Below are positions 27,057 to 35,699 of a stretch of 64,000 nucleotides of DNA, one piece after another. Position 1 is the first letter of the stretch. Each line of letters begins with the position of its first letter. The notes beneath the pieces were generated by a model. That model was not told the DNA's origin, did no database searches, and saw only the letters and a program-made list of their open reading frames with translations. The position numbers and the translations under genes were made by a program. This stretch comes from Thalassomonas viridans (GTDB lineage Bacteria > Pseudomonadota > Gammaproteobacteria > Enterobacterales > Alteromonadaceae): assembly GCF_000948985.2 (NCBI RefSeq), contig NZ_CP059734.1, positions 186,001 through 250,000 of the forward strand, written 5' to 3'.

Positions 27057-28042
27057 TGGAAACCTTAATGATCCCCGCAAGAGACGGGACAAGACTTGCC
27101 TGTCACCGCTATCTGCCCGAGCAAGAATATAAGCCCTGTGCACGGATACTGTTTTTTCACGGCAGTACTTTTAACAGCCGCCGTTATGCCAACATAGCCA
27201 AGGCATGCGTGAAAAGCGGCTTTGAAGTTTTGCTGTGCGACTGGCGCGGTCACGGTGAGTCGCAAGGTACACCCGGTACCTGCGATTATATCGGTCAGCT
27301 TGAAGATGATATCTGCGACATTATCGGCTGGTTTGAACAGCCGCAGTCATTACCGGTAATCCTCGGCGGTCACTCGGCCGGCTCGATGATTTGCTTGCGC
27401 TACATGGAAAAGTACGGCCAGGATAAGCTGGCCGGCTGTTATTTTGTCGCACCAACCTTCAATAATACCCAGGAGCCGTTGCGTTACGACAAGCCGGGCA
27501 GCCAAAAAAGTTTTCTATTACGCCATTTCCGTAAAAAAGCCTTGTTCAATCCGGCGCCGGAAAGCGCCCTTAAACATATGCCGGTAATGAACAACCGTAT
27601 GTTTTTCCTGGCCCTGGCTTTGCCGTTTTTACGTCACCGCAAAGTGATCACTTTTCCCGGTGCTGCGAAAATGGCGGCGCTTGAAGGTCGGGTGCTGGAT
27701 TATTCCTTTAACCTGATGGCGTCCGTGTCCATACCCAGCTACAGCCGTGCCCTGCGCCAGCTCAAGCTGCCGGTGACTTTTATTTGCGGTGAAAATGATG
27801 AGGGCCTGCATCCTGAATTTTTACCTATGGTGGCGCAATGGCATTTGTCGCCCGAGCTGGACAAAGAAGTGGTTATGCTACCCAAGCTTAACCATATGTC
27901 TGTACTAAACGCCGCCGCCAGATTGTTGCCGCAATGGCTGGCTGAGCGCTGGGGAAATACCGAGCCTGTTGACCGGCAACAAGAAACAGAGCAAATACAA
28001 ACAGAGGTTGTGCCTGAGCTGAACATGGAGCAAGCGTCATGA
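27056..28042 (+). CDS. Alpha/beta hydrolase (thioesterase/lysophospholipase-like)
   Basis: 328 residues. ATG 27056 overlaps the flavoprotein stop (TGATG). Oxyanion strand RILFFHGSTFNSR, CDWRGHGESQG, nucleophile elbow VILGGHSAGSMIC (Ser in GHSAG), acid region FICGENDEGLHP and His in LPKLNHMSVL complete a Ser/Asp/His triad. It resembles serine aminopeptidase S33/monoacylglycerol lipase-type enzymes; in this cluster it may release or transfer the product from the carrier protein. Hydrolases of this type also sit in the exosortase-associated ligase/decarboxylase loci. It overlaps the next gene by four bases (ATGA). Confidence 0.87.
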   Translation: METLMIPARDGTRLACHRYLPEQEYKPCARILFFHGSTFNSRRYANIAKACVKSGFEVLLCDWRGHGESQGTPGTCDYIGQLEDDICDIIGWFEQPQSLPVILGGHSAGSMICLRYMEKYGQDKLAGCYFVAPTFNNTQEPLRYDKPGSQKSFLLRHFRKKALFNPAPESALKHMPVMNNRMFFLALALPFLRHRKVITFPGAAKMAALEGRVLDYSFNLMASVSIPSYSRALRQLKLPVTFICGENDEGLHPEFLPMVAQWHLSPELDKEVVMLPKLNHMSVLNAAARLLPQWLAERWGNTEPVDRQQETEQIQTEVVPELNMEQAS

Positions 28043-29325
28043 GTTTAATGAAGAATCAAGGCTGCTTCTTTCATCAAGGGTCTGGGGCCGAACAGGAGTT
28101 GCAGGGGCTCACTGCAAACCAATGTTTTCTTCTGGGCTACCTGAGCAATGAACGGCAGCTTTATCAGCAGCTCAATATCGAGAACGGCGATCAGCAAGCC
28201 CTGTTAAACGCCGCTGTTTCCCATTGGGGTCGGGAAGCAAACCGGCACTTGTTTGGCGACTATCTGCTGATCTGGCTGACCGATGAACAGCTGATGGTAA
28301 CCAGCAGCGCCCGCGCCAGTTTTACGCTTTTTTATACAAGAGATAAAGACCAACTGGCCCTGGCTACGGATTTAAAACTTCTGACGGAGATGGTCCAGGC
28401 CGGGCTTAACCAGTCATACCTCTTGCAGCTGCTGGCCCTGGGGCAGCTGGCTGCGAAAGATACCAGCTTCGAGCAAATCAGCAGGCTGCAAGCCGGTGAA
28501 ACCCTGATCTGGCAATTAGAGAAAGAGATTGCCCTGACTCATGAATCCCGGTTATCTGATACCGAGCAGCTGGAACTTGTACAGCTTTTCGCTTTACCGC
28601 CGGGTGAAGCATTGGCTCCAAGAACAGTGGATGATGTTAATGAAACCGGGTTATTCAACCAGTTACCTTCCCTGGCCTACCGCCTGGGAGAGCCTGTTGT
28701 TGATGCCGCACTGGCCCATTTCGACAGCCTGGTGCACGCCAGCAGCAGTGACACCCTGGTGCTTGATATCAGCTGGCTCAATGCCCGCAATACGGTGGCG
28801 GAGCAAGCAAATAACAAAATCTGGTGTAAAAGCATCTTAAAGCGTCCGCTGCTGGCACAGCGTAAAGTTTTGCAGCAGTGCCAGCAGCAGCTGGCTTCGG
28901 CGTTTAAAGCGGCGCAGGATGAACACAGCGAGTTCCTGACATTTAGCCAATGGCTGGATCTGCACTATGTGATCCCCGCCTGGTGTCAGCTGCTGCAGCG
29001 CATTTGCCGGCTGCACGGCAAAACCCTGATTAATCCTTATATGCAGCCGGGGCACCTGATGCCGGTAGTGAAACAGGCGGTTAAGCCGTCTTCTGCTTAC
29101 TTTTCACTGCAGCAAATCAGCCTGGCCAATGTATATGACGCCATGCAGCGGCTGTTTTATACCGGAGAAGCCGGTACCCGGGAGTTGTTTGATCTCAATC
29201 CCATGGACACCGCAGGTTTGCTGCGCAAAACAGAGCGGCGGCGGGTGGAGCAGTTGGCGGTACTTGTGCTGACCCTGGATTACCTGGTTCGCTTTGAACC
29301 AGGCGGGGTGGCAGGCAAAGGGTAA
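28039..29325 (+). CDS. Degenerate asparagine-synthetase-like protein
   Basis: 428 residues. The first ~190 match the glutaminase-like Ntn domain of asparagine synthetase B/lasso-cyclase proteins (LFGDYLLIWLTDEQLMVTSS, LALATDLKLL, RLQAGETLIW) but lack Cys 2, so glutamine cannot be hydrolysed. The C-terminal half follows the synthetase domain layout, but the ATP-binding SGGxDS loop is replaced by TLVLDISWLNARNTV. Neither reaction of the family seems possible by the classical mechanism. It may be a structural or substrate-binding pseudoenzyme, or a condensing subunit using another site. It overlaps the hydrolase gene. Confidence 0.65.
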   Translation: MSLMKNQGCFFHQGSGAEQELQGLTANQCFLLGYLSNERQLYQQLNIENGDQQALLNAAVSHWGREANRHLFGDYLLIWLTDEQLMVTSSARASFTLFYTRDKDQLALATDLKLLTEMVQAGLNQSYLLQLLALGQLAAKDTSFEQISRLQAGETLIWQLEKEIALTHESRLSDTEQLELVQLFALPPGEALAPRTVDDVNETGLFNQLPSLAYRLGEPVVDAALAHFDSLVHASSSDTLVLDISWLNARNTVAEQANNKIWCKSILKRPLLAQRKVLQQCQQQLASAFKAAQDEHSEFLTFSQWLDLHYVIPAWCQLLQRICRLHGKTLINPYMQPGHLMPVVKQAVKPSSAYFSLQQISLANVYDAMQRLFYTGEAGTRELFDLNPMDTAGLLRKTERRRVEQLAVLVLTLDYLVRFEPGGVAGKG

Positions 29326-29413
29326 AACAACAATTAAATAGCAACAAAAAGCCTAACTAGTAAATAGTTAGCACATAAATATAACCATAACTAAAAAAGT
29401 CGAGGAATATAAA

Positions 29414-29665
29414 ATGGAAATAGGTCAAACCTTACCGGAACTGAAAGAACAGGTTGCGGAAATGCTCAACATTGAAGCTGCTGATGTCGATGTTGAAGCG
29501 CCTTTGGGGGAGCTTGGCGTTGACTCATTAAATATCGTAGAGCTGATCCTGATCGTTGAACAGCTTTATCCTAACGTCATGGATCCGGATGCCCTGACAT
29601 TTGACGAACACACCACTTTGGCGCAAATGGATGAGCAATTGGTGGAATCTTCCGTAGAAGTTTAA
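29414..29665 (+). CDS. Free-standing acyl carrier protein
   Basis: 83 residues, acidic, with GAGGA before ATG 29414. The phosphopantetheine site is LGELGVDSLNIVELIL (Ser 38 in the DSL motif), inside the four-helix carrier fold (VAEMLNIEAADVDVEAPLG and TFDEHTTLAQMDEQL). It is the only carrier protein in the cluster, so the ligase, decarboxylase, dehydrogenase, ketosynthase-like and flavoprotein products probably all act on or through it. No phosphopantetheinyl transferase is nearby; a housekeeping one would be needed. A terminator at 29742 follows. Confidence 0.93.
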   Translation: MEIGQTLPELKEQVAEMLNIEAADVDVEAPLGELGVDSLNIVELILIVEQLYPNVMDPDALTFDEHTTLAQMDEQLVESSVEV

Positions 29666-29741
29666 TCCCTGGCTTTGCCTGGTTGCCCTTTACTTAGCTA
29701 AAAGTTAGCTAAAAAGTTAGGTAAAGAGTGTTGGCTTAAGG

Positions 29742-29774
29742 GGCAGTTAAGAACTGTCAACCACTGCCTTTTTT
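29742..29774 (+). terminator. Terminator between biosynthetic and export genes
   Basis: GGCAGT (29742-29747) and ACTGCC (29763-29768) form a hairpin followed by six T residues. It can end or attenuate transcription after the carrier-protein gene, separating the enzyme block from the export block. Confidence 0.6.
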
Positions 29775-29832
29775 CGCCAGCCATTACCAGGCGGAGCTTT
29801 TTTACCCTGACACAGCCTATTTGAGTTTTGTT

Positions 29833-30558
29833 ATGAAAAAATTATTGATTTTCCTTTCATTAAACCTGCTGATCGGTAATGTTGTTGCCTGGTTTATGGG
29901 CGCGGCGCCGATTGAGTTCAAACCTGTGCCCTATTCACAGCAAGAGCAAGCGCTGATCAGCGAACTCAAAGCAGAGCTGGCAGAAAACGCCGACGATCCT
30001 GCCCTGCAGACCCAGCTGGGTTCCCTGTACTCATTGCATAACCAGCTTGACGATGCCGGGCAATTGTTAACGGCCGCCAGCGCTTCCGGCGACGATGCTA
30101 CCGCGCTGGCATGGCTGAGCGGCACCCGGGCCAAACAGGCCGGCGCCATGTTTGATCCCCTGATGGGGTTGCGCAAATTATATCTGTTGCGTTCTGCCTG
30201 CTCAGACATGGACCGCGCCGTAGCCATGGACCCGGAAAATTTTGAAGTGCGCATGGTGCGCCTGGCAACTTATGCTCCCACGGCGGTGATGAATTGTAGC
30301 CTGGAAACGGCGTTTACCGACGAAGCCTGGTTTAAGCAATATTTTGCCGCCCAGGGGGCGCTGGCGCCGCTGGAATTAAAGCTGCAATTTAACCTTACCA
30401 TGAGCATTGCCTATGCTAAGGCGGGCGGCAGCGATAATCAGCAAACAGCCAACAATTATATGGCGGAATACCAAAAGCTGTCGCGGGAAACCGAACAACC
30501 GCCGCTGGTATTGGAGCAACTGGCTGCGGCCAATAAACTCCTGACGGAGGGCTCCTGA
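29833..30558 (+). CDS. Membrane-anchored TPR-like protein of the export block
   Basis: 241 residues from ATG 29833, with an N-terminal hydrophobic anchor or signal (KKLLIFLSLNLLIGNVVAWF). The body is Ala/Leu-rich helical repeats in the TPR style (DPALQTQLGSLYSLHNQLDD). The segment DMDRAVAMDPENFEVRMVR has a close parallel in the lipoprotein encoded at 31282 (YLDRAVKNAPNNLGVRLYR), so the two are probably related partners. It is directly before, and overlapping, the ABC ATPase gene, suggesting a periplasmic accessory subunit of that exporter. Confidence 0.7.
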   Translation: MKKLLIFLSLNLLIGNVVAWFMGAAPIEFKPVPYSQQEQALISELKAELAENADDPALQTQLGSLYSLHNQLDDAGQLLTAASASGDDATALAWLSGTRAKQAGAMFDPLMGLRKLYLLRSACSDMDRAVAMDPENFEVRMVRLATYAPTAVMNCSLETAFTDEAWFKQYFAAQGALAPLELKLQFNLTMSIAYAKAGGSDNQQTANNYMAEYQKLSRETEQPPLVLEQLAAANKLLTEGS

Positions 30559-31289
30559 TGACAGTGGTCAAATTACAGGGTATCAGCCGGGCTTTTCCGC
30601 TAGGCAACAATACAGTTACCGCGCTGGATAAGCTGGACCTGACCCTGGATAAAGGCGAGTTTGTGGTGCTCAGGGGGGCCAGCGGCAGCGGTAAGAGCAC
30701 CCTGCTCAACCTGATCGGCGCCATGGACGCCCCCGACGAAGGGGAAGTGTTCATTCACGGCCAGGCGTTAAGCTTGCTGTCGGACAAAGCAAAGTCACAG
30801 CTGCGCAGCCGTTATATCGGCTTTATTTTCCAGGCGTTTAACCTGATCCCGGTATTAACCGCGCTAGAAAACGTGCAATATCCGCTGTCGCTGCAAAAGG
30901 TGCCGGACCGCGAAGCCAAAGCGCGTGCCGAAAAGGCACTGGCCCAGGTGGGGCTGGCGGATTTTGTCGACCGCCGTCCCAACCAGCTTTCGGGGGGGCA
31001 AATGCAGCGGGTAGCCATAGCCCGCGCCCTGGTGACCAATCCGGACATCATACTGGCGGACGAACCCACCGCCAATCTTGATTCAGAGACCTCAAAACAG
31101 ATCATGGACCTGCTCGGCACCCTTAACCGTGAAACCGGCGTAACCTTTTTGTTTGCCACTCATCACGACTTTGTCCTCAGCCGGGCATCAAGAATTTTGG
31201 AATTGAAAGACGGCCATATCGTGAGAGACGAACAGCCGCAGAATTTACAGCTGGTGGAGGAAGTCCACCTGGGAGAGAAACTTGGTTAA
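30558..31289 (+). CDS. ABC transporter ATPase, LolD/MacB type
   Basis: 243 residues. Walker A GASGSGKSTLLNLIGAMD, Q-loop FIFQAFNLIPVLTALENV, signature LSGGQMQRVAIARAL, Walker B IILADEPTANLDS and the switch His in FATHH are all intact. It belongs to the LolCDE/MacB/FtsE branch, which works as a mechanotransducer rather than a channel. It pairs with the FtsX-like permease at 32114, with a lipoprotein gene between them that overlaps by 8 bases. Confidence 0.95.
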   Translation: MTVVKLQGISRAFPLGNNTVTALDKLDLTLDKGEFVVLRGASGSGKSTLLNLIGAMDAPDEGEVFIHGQALSLLSDKAKSQLRSRYIGFIFQAFNLIPVLTALENVQYPLSLQKVPDREAKARAEKALAQVGLADFVDRRPNQLSGGQMQRVAIARALVTNPDIILADEPTANLDSETSKQIMDLLGTLNRETGVTFLFATHHDFVLSRASRILELKDGHIVRDEQPQNLQLVEEVHLGEKLG

Positions 31290-32109
31290 CTCGTATCTGG
31301 TAACAAGCCTGAAAAAGAAATTAAACAAGAGTGGTTGGTTATTGCTGGCAATGGCCATTGCCGGCTGTTCAGAGCAAGCACCACAGAATGAAAGCCAGGC
31401 TGCGGCAAGCGCTGAAAAAGTTAAGGCTGTTAGTGCTGTTATCCCGGCTTCGGATGAATTAGTCAAACCTACCCTGGTGCCGACCACGAATGAAGAGCGC
31501 CGGGTCTTGTTAGATTCCCTGAACATTACCGCTGACAGCCCGGAAGATAAGAAGCGTCTGGCCCTGTTTGTCCGCTATACCTATTTTGCCGACAATCCCC
31601 AGCGCCAGCTGGCAACCCTGGAGCAACTGATTGCCGAGATTGCCACCATGCGTGAAAGCCGCCCGGACGATCATGAGCTGACGGCGCTTTATGGCAGCGC
31701 CATCAGTTTGCAAACCGTGTTTTTCCTCGACAACCTCGGCAAAACCAATTTGTTGTCGAAAAAAGGCAGCCGTTATCTGGACCGCGCCGTGAAAAATGCC
31801 CCGAATAACCTGGGCGTGCGTTTATATCGCGGCATCACCTATGCCGAAATGCCGGCCTTTTTGGGCAAAGCCCGCCAGGCGGTGAAAGATTTCCAGATGA
31901 TCAAGCACGTCAGCGATGGTTTTTCTGCCGGTAACAGCAGCAGGCAGGAGAGCGAAAAGTTCGCGGCTATGGTCAACTACTACTACGCCATGGCCCTGAT
32001 TAAAAATCAGCAACAGGACCAGGGCATCAGGCTGCTGACGTCGCTGGTAGGCAAAGAGATAGTCCCCTGGTCCAAGCGGGCGGCGGCATTAAAACAAGAG
32101 CAGGGCTAA
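31282..32109 (+). CDS. TPR-like lipoprotein of the export block
   Basis: 275 residues from TTG 31282 with GGAGAG upstream. Lipoprotein signal LLLAMAIAGC with lipidated Cys in IAGCSEQ, a low-complexity linker, then helical repeats. The segment RYLDRAVKNAPNNLGVRLYR and the following TYAEMPAF mirror the protein at 29833, so the two look paralogous. It is placed between ATPase and permease genes and is likely attached to the periplasmic face as an assembly or substrate-guiding factor. Confidence 0.75.
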   Translation: MVNSYLVTSLKKKLNKSGWLLLAMAIAGCSEQAPQNESQAAASAEKVKAVSAVIPASDELVKPTLVPTTNEERRVLLDSLNITADSPEDKKRLALFVRYTYFADNPQRQLATLEQLIAEIATMRESRPDDHELTALYGSAISLQTVFFLDNLGKTNLLSKKGSRYLDRAVKNAPNNLGVRLYRGITYAEMPAFLGKARQAVKDFQMIKHVSDGFSAGNSSRQESEKFAAMVNYYYAMALIKNQQQDQGIRLLTSLVGKEIVPWSKRAAALKQEQG

Positions 32110-32113
32110 CAAT

Positions 32114-33340
32114 ATGTTGCGGTTAAAACTGGCTTTATTAAACGTATTGCGTAACGGCCGGCGCAGTTTTATTACCCTGCTGGCAATCCAGTTCGGGGTG
32201 ATCAGCCTGATCCTGATGGGGGGCTTTTTTGCCTCTATGTACGAAGGTATGCGCGAAGGCGTGATCCGCTCGCAGCTGGGGCATATCCAGATTTATAAAG
32301 AAGGCTTTAACCAGTTCGGCAGCCAGGAGCCGGAAAAATACCTGATAGATGCTAAAGTATTGCAGCAGGTTACCGGACAAATTGAAGCGCTGGAACAGGT
32401 GGAGCTGGTTACGCCGAGATTAAACCTTACCGGCCTGCTGACCGACGGCAGCAAATCGCTGGCGGTTGTGGTTGAAGGCATAGATCCGGAAAAAGAGGCG
32501 CTGCTAAGCTCGGCGGTAAAACTTACCGCAGGTGAAGACCTGTTTGAAGAAGACACGGACGGTGCGTTAATCGGCGACGGCTTATTTAAAGCGCTGAATC
32601 TGGAGGCGGGGGCATCGTTAACCCTGATGGCAACCACAGCAGACGGCAGCTTTGACGCCCGCGATGTTATCGCTACCGGGGCAATTTCTACCGGCACCCG
32701 CGAAGTGGACAACCGCTTTATGCGCATTAACCTCAAACACGCGCAGGATCTAATGTATACCCAGGGGGTGACCCGTTTGGTGGTTTTGCTTAAAGACACG
32801 CAAGATACCGAGCAGGTGATGGCGCAGTTAAGTCAGGCGTTTAAGCAGCAGGGACTGGCGCTGGAGCTGCGCAGCTGGAGCGATCTGGCGGATTACTACC
32901 ATGAAGTGGTGAACCTGTTTGACGGTATTTTTTCTATCGTCCAGATCATAGTGCTGGCTATTGTGCTGCTGGGCATAGTGAATACTATGGTAATGGCGGT
33001 GATGGAACGTACTCCGGAAATCGGCACCATACGCGCCATAGGCGGCACCCGCGGCGAAGTGATGAAACTCTTTATCAGCGAAGCCTTTATTTTGGGTTTA
33101 GTGGGCAGTGTGCTCGGGGTGATTTTTGCTGTCTTGCTGGCGCAGGGCATTACCGCAGCTGAAATTATGATGCCGACCCCGCCGGGCAGCTCTCAAACCT
33201 ATCCCATCCGTATTTTTACCGACGCGGATCTGCTGTGGAAAAACGGCATGTTCGGCTTGTTGATCGCTGTGGTATCCAGCATCTATCCGGCGGTAAAAGC
33301 CTCGCGCATGGTGATCACCCAGGCTTTGAGATTTGCCTGA
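32114..33340 (+). CDS. FtsX/LolC-type ABC permease
   Basis: 408 residues. N-terminal transmembrane helix (FITLLAIQFGVISLILMGGFF), a large periplasmic MacB-like domain from ~50 to 265, then three C-terminal helices (IFSIVQIIVLAIVLLGIVNT, FILGLVGSVLGVIFAVLLAQ, GLLIAVVSSIYPAV) with the conserved ERTPEIGTIRAIGGTRG loop that contacts the ATPase. This is the LolC/E and MacB topology: periplasmic substrates or lipids are lifted from the inner membrane. Single-gene permeases work as homodimers. Confidence 0.93.
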   Translation: MLRLKLALLNVLRNGRRSFITLLAIQFGVISLILMGGFFASMYEGMREGVIRSQLGHIQIYKEGFNQFGSQEPEKYLIDAKVLQQVTGQIEALEQVELVTPRLNLTGLLTDGSKSLAVVVEGIDPEKEALLSSAVKLTAGEDLFEEDTDGALIGDGLFKALNLEAGASLTLMATTADGSFDARDVIATGAISTGTREVDNRFMRINLKHAQDLMYTQGVTRLVVLLKDTQDTEQVMAQLSQAFKQQGLALELRSWSDLADYYHEVVNLFDGIFSIVQIIVLAIVLLGIVNTMVMAVMERTPEIGTIRAIGGTRGEVMKLFISEAFILGLVGSVLGVIFAVLLAQGITAAEIMMPTPPGSSQTYPIRIFTDADLLWKNGMFGLLIAVVSSIYPAVKASRMVITQALRFA

Positions 33341-33363
33341 TTGCCGGAAAAGGAGTAATTCAA

Positions 33364-34332
33364 ATGAAAAAGTTTACTAAAGTACTGCTGCCTCTTGGAC
33401 TGGTTTGGATCAGCCCTGCCCTGCTGGCAGCAGCGGAACCGACGACGGTCAATGCACAGATCACCGATGCTGTAGAAAAGCCGGCTATTGCCGAAGGAAA
33501 TGTCGAAAACAAAGTTGCAGATACAGGCAAAACAACAACAGAGCCAACGACCGGTCCGGTAACGGGGAAAGAAGCAGTTGCCGAACCAGCCGTTAAGGTG
33601 CAAGAAGGCAAGGAGCAAACTTCTGTTGTCAAAGCCGATAGCGAAGCAAAAGAGATAAATGCCGAACCTGACGCCCAGCAGCTGCTGGAATTTATCGACA
33701 GCCTGCGCGGCTATCAGGATCAAAGCTTTACCTTTGACTTGTCCAACGTCAGCTTTAAAGACAACGAGCAAAAGCACCGCAACAAACTGGCGGTAAAAGT
33801 GCTGAGTGACGCCTCCCTGGTGGAGTTTACCGCCCCGGCCCGCTCCAAAGGGCGCAAAATTTTAAAACAGGCGCAAAACATGTGGATCCGTTTTCCCGGC
33901 ACCCGCAACGTATTGCGCATATCGCCTGCCCAGCGTTTGCTGGGGGAAGCGAGCAACGGTGATGTAACCGGCACCAACTTCTCGCAGGATTACAGCGCCA
34001 GTTATGAAGGCATGGAAATGCTCGACGACAAGCAGGTGCTTAAACTTAAACTGGATGCCAAACACGATAAAGCCACCTACAAACAAGTGATGTTTTACCT
34101 GGACAGCGAAAACAAGCTGCCGCTGCGCAGCGACTTTTACGCCCGTTCCGGCAAACTGGCCAAGCAAGCTTATTACACCATGTTTAAAGAGTTTGACGGC
34201 GATCTGAAACTGCACCGCATGAAACTGGTAGACCCTATTATGGAGGGCAGCTACACCTGGATGATGTTTGACAACTATCAGAAACAGGAGCTGGACGCCG
34301 CCATTTTCCATAAAGATGCCCTGACGAGGTAG
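33364..34332 (+). CDS. LolA-like outer-membrane lipid/lipoprotein carrier
   Basis: 322 residues from ATG 33364, after GGAAAAGGAG. Signal peptide MKKFTKVLLPLGLVWISPALLAA, then a ~100-residue Glu/Thr/Ala-rich linker, then a LolA-like half-barrel matching the 'outer membrane lipoprotein-sorting protein' family (KVLSDASLVEFTAPARSKGR, ILKQAQNMWIRFPGTRNVLR, DYSASYEGMEMLDDKQVLK, LDSENKLPLRSDFYARSGKL). Such proteins ferry hydrophobic molecules across the periplasm. Its position after the ABC permease and before a barrel protein fits a Lol-like route for the cluster's product. Confidence 0.85.
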   Translation: MKKFTKVLLPLGLVWISPALLAAAEPTTVNAQITDAVEKPAIAEGNVENKVADTGKTTTEPTTGPVTGKEAVAEPAVKVQEGKEQTSVVKADSEAKEINAEPDAQQLLEFIDSLRGYQDQSFTFDLSNVSFKDNEQKHRNKLAVKVLSDASLVEFTAPARSKGRKILKQAQNMWIRFPGTRNVLRISPAQRLLGEASNGDVTGTNFSQDYSASYEGMEMLDDKQVLKLKLDAKHDKATYKQVMFYLDSENKLPLRSDFYARSGKLAKQAYYTMFKEFDGDLKLHRMKLVDPIMEGSYTWMMFDNYQKQELDAAIFHKDALTR

Positions 34333-34336
34333 CACG

Positions 34337-35653
34337 ATGAAAGTAAAATTCTGGCCGCTGCTCGCCCTGGTTTCCGGCCCGTTAAGCCAGGTGAATGCCT
34401 ATAACCCGGAAGGGGATCCCTTTGCTGATGATCCTTTTGCCGACGACCCCTTTGTTAATGAGCCGGTGGCAGAAAACAACAAGCTTAATTCCGGGCATAG
34501 CAGCCGGGTAGAGTTTAAAAGCTACTATCAGGACAACAAGCTGCGTAATACCCACCCCTTTAATCCGGGACCGGTGAAGTTTGGTGATGCCGTTAGTCAG
34601 GTATCTCTGGATGTTACACTGGAAAGCGACTGGCAAAACCAGTGGAAAACCCGCGCCAGAGTGTATCAGCGCTATCTTGATAATGGTGTAAAAGACAGCA
34701 ATGACACTTACCTGCTTGAAGGGCTTGTGCAATGGCAAAGCGACAACCGCGATTTGGCGATAGAAGTTGGCCGCAGCAAACCCCAGTGGAGCAACGGCTA
34801 CAGCTACGACATAGCCAATATGCTGCAACCCCAGCGCAGCTTGCCCTATATCGATCAGGACAACGCGCTACAAAGCAAAGGCTGGGACATGATATCCGGA
34901 CAATATTTTTCCGGCCCCTGGTCGTTTGCCGGTTATCTGGCAGCGAGCGACAGCCGCTATCTTGATGCCGACACCGAAGCCGTATTACGCCTGGGTTATC
35001 AGCAGGACGACGCCTTTTCCTTGTTATTGCACAAAATAGACGGCCAGGATCTGTCGTACGGTGCTACCTACAGCAGCCTGCTGACCGATTCTATTACCTT
35101 CAGGGCCGAGTGGACCCGCCACGGCTACCGGCTAATGGAACCCTTGCAGGTAAATAGCTGGCAAAGAAAGCAAAAGTCTAACTACCAGCGCTTTGTGGCG
35201 GGCTCCACCTATACCGCAGCTGCGGGCTGGTCACTTACCGGCGAATATTTTTATAATGAACACGGCGCCAGCGAAAAAGAATGGCAGAGCCTGACCGCAG
35301 ATGCCGCCGCCGGTGCCAAGCGTATCAAACAAAACCAGTCGAGCGATCCGACAAGCGACTTCAACCATGCCTTTGCCGGTCTGGCATTTATGGGTCAGGG
35401 TTGGTCGCGTGAACGTTATTTGTCGTTGATGTTTATGTCGGCGGAAAGCGAAAACCTGTGGCAATTGCGCCTGAGTTCGCAAATCAGCCTGGACGACGAC
35501 AGCCAGCTGCACCGCTTTGAACTGCTTAAATCTTTTACCGGCAACCTGTCGGCGCGGCTGCAATGGCAGGTATTTAACGGCTGTGAGCTGTGCGAATACG
35601 GCCTGAATCCCAGCAAGAACAATATCCGTTTGACTGCCAGCTGGCTGTTTTAA
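34337..35653 (+). CDS. Outer-membrane beta-barrel protein of the export block
   Basis: 438 residues with a signal peptide (FWPLLALVSGPLSQVNA), a short acidic repeat (DPFADDPFADDPFVNEP) and then many alternating amphipathic strands typical of a 14-16-strand barrel (VSLDVTLESDWQNQWKTRAR, ending NNIRLTASWLF with a C-terminal Phe, the Bam recognition signature). It resembles barrel proteins that accompany LolA-like and MMPL/ABC genes in lipid-export loci. It starts four bases after the carrier gene stop. Likely the outer-membrane acceptor or exit for the product. Confidence 0.8.
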   Translation: MKVKFWPLLALVSGPLSQVNAYNPEGDPFADDPFADDPFVNEPVAENNKLNSGHSSRVEFKSYYQDNKLRNTHPFNPGPVKFGDAVSQVSLDVTLESDWQNQWKTRARVYQRYLDNGVKDSNDTYLLEGLVQWQSDNRDLAIEVGRSKPQWSNGYSYDIANMLQPQRSLPYIDQDNALQSKGWDMISGQYFSGPWSFAGYLAASDSRYLDADTEAVLRLGYQQDDAFSLLLHKIDGQDLSYGATYSSLLTDSITFRAEWTRHGYRLMEPLQVNSWQRKQKSNYQRFVAGSTYTAAAGWSLTGEYFYNEHGASEKEWQSLTADAAAGAKRIKQNQSSDPTSDFNHAFAGLAFMGQGWSRERYLSLMFMSAESENLWQLRLSSQISLDDDSQLHRFELLKSFTGNLSARLQWQVFNGCELCEYGLNPSKNNIRLTASWLF

Positions 35654-35699
35654 GCCGCCCCGGTAATAACTAAAAAATATAAAAACAAAGAGATAAAAG

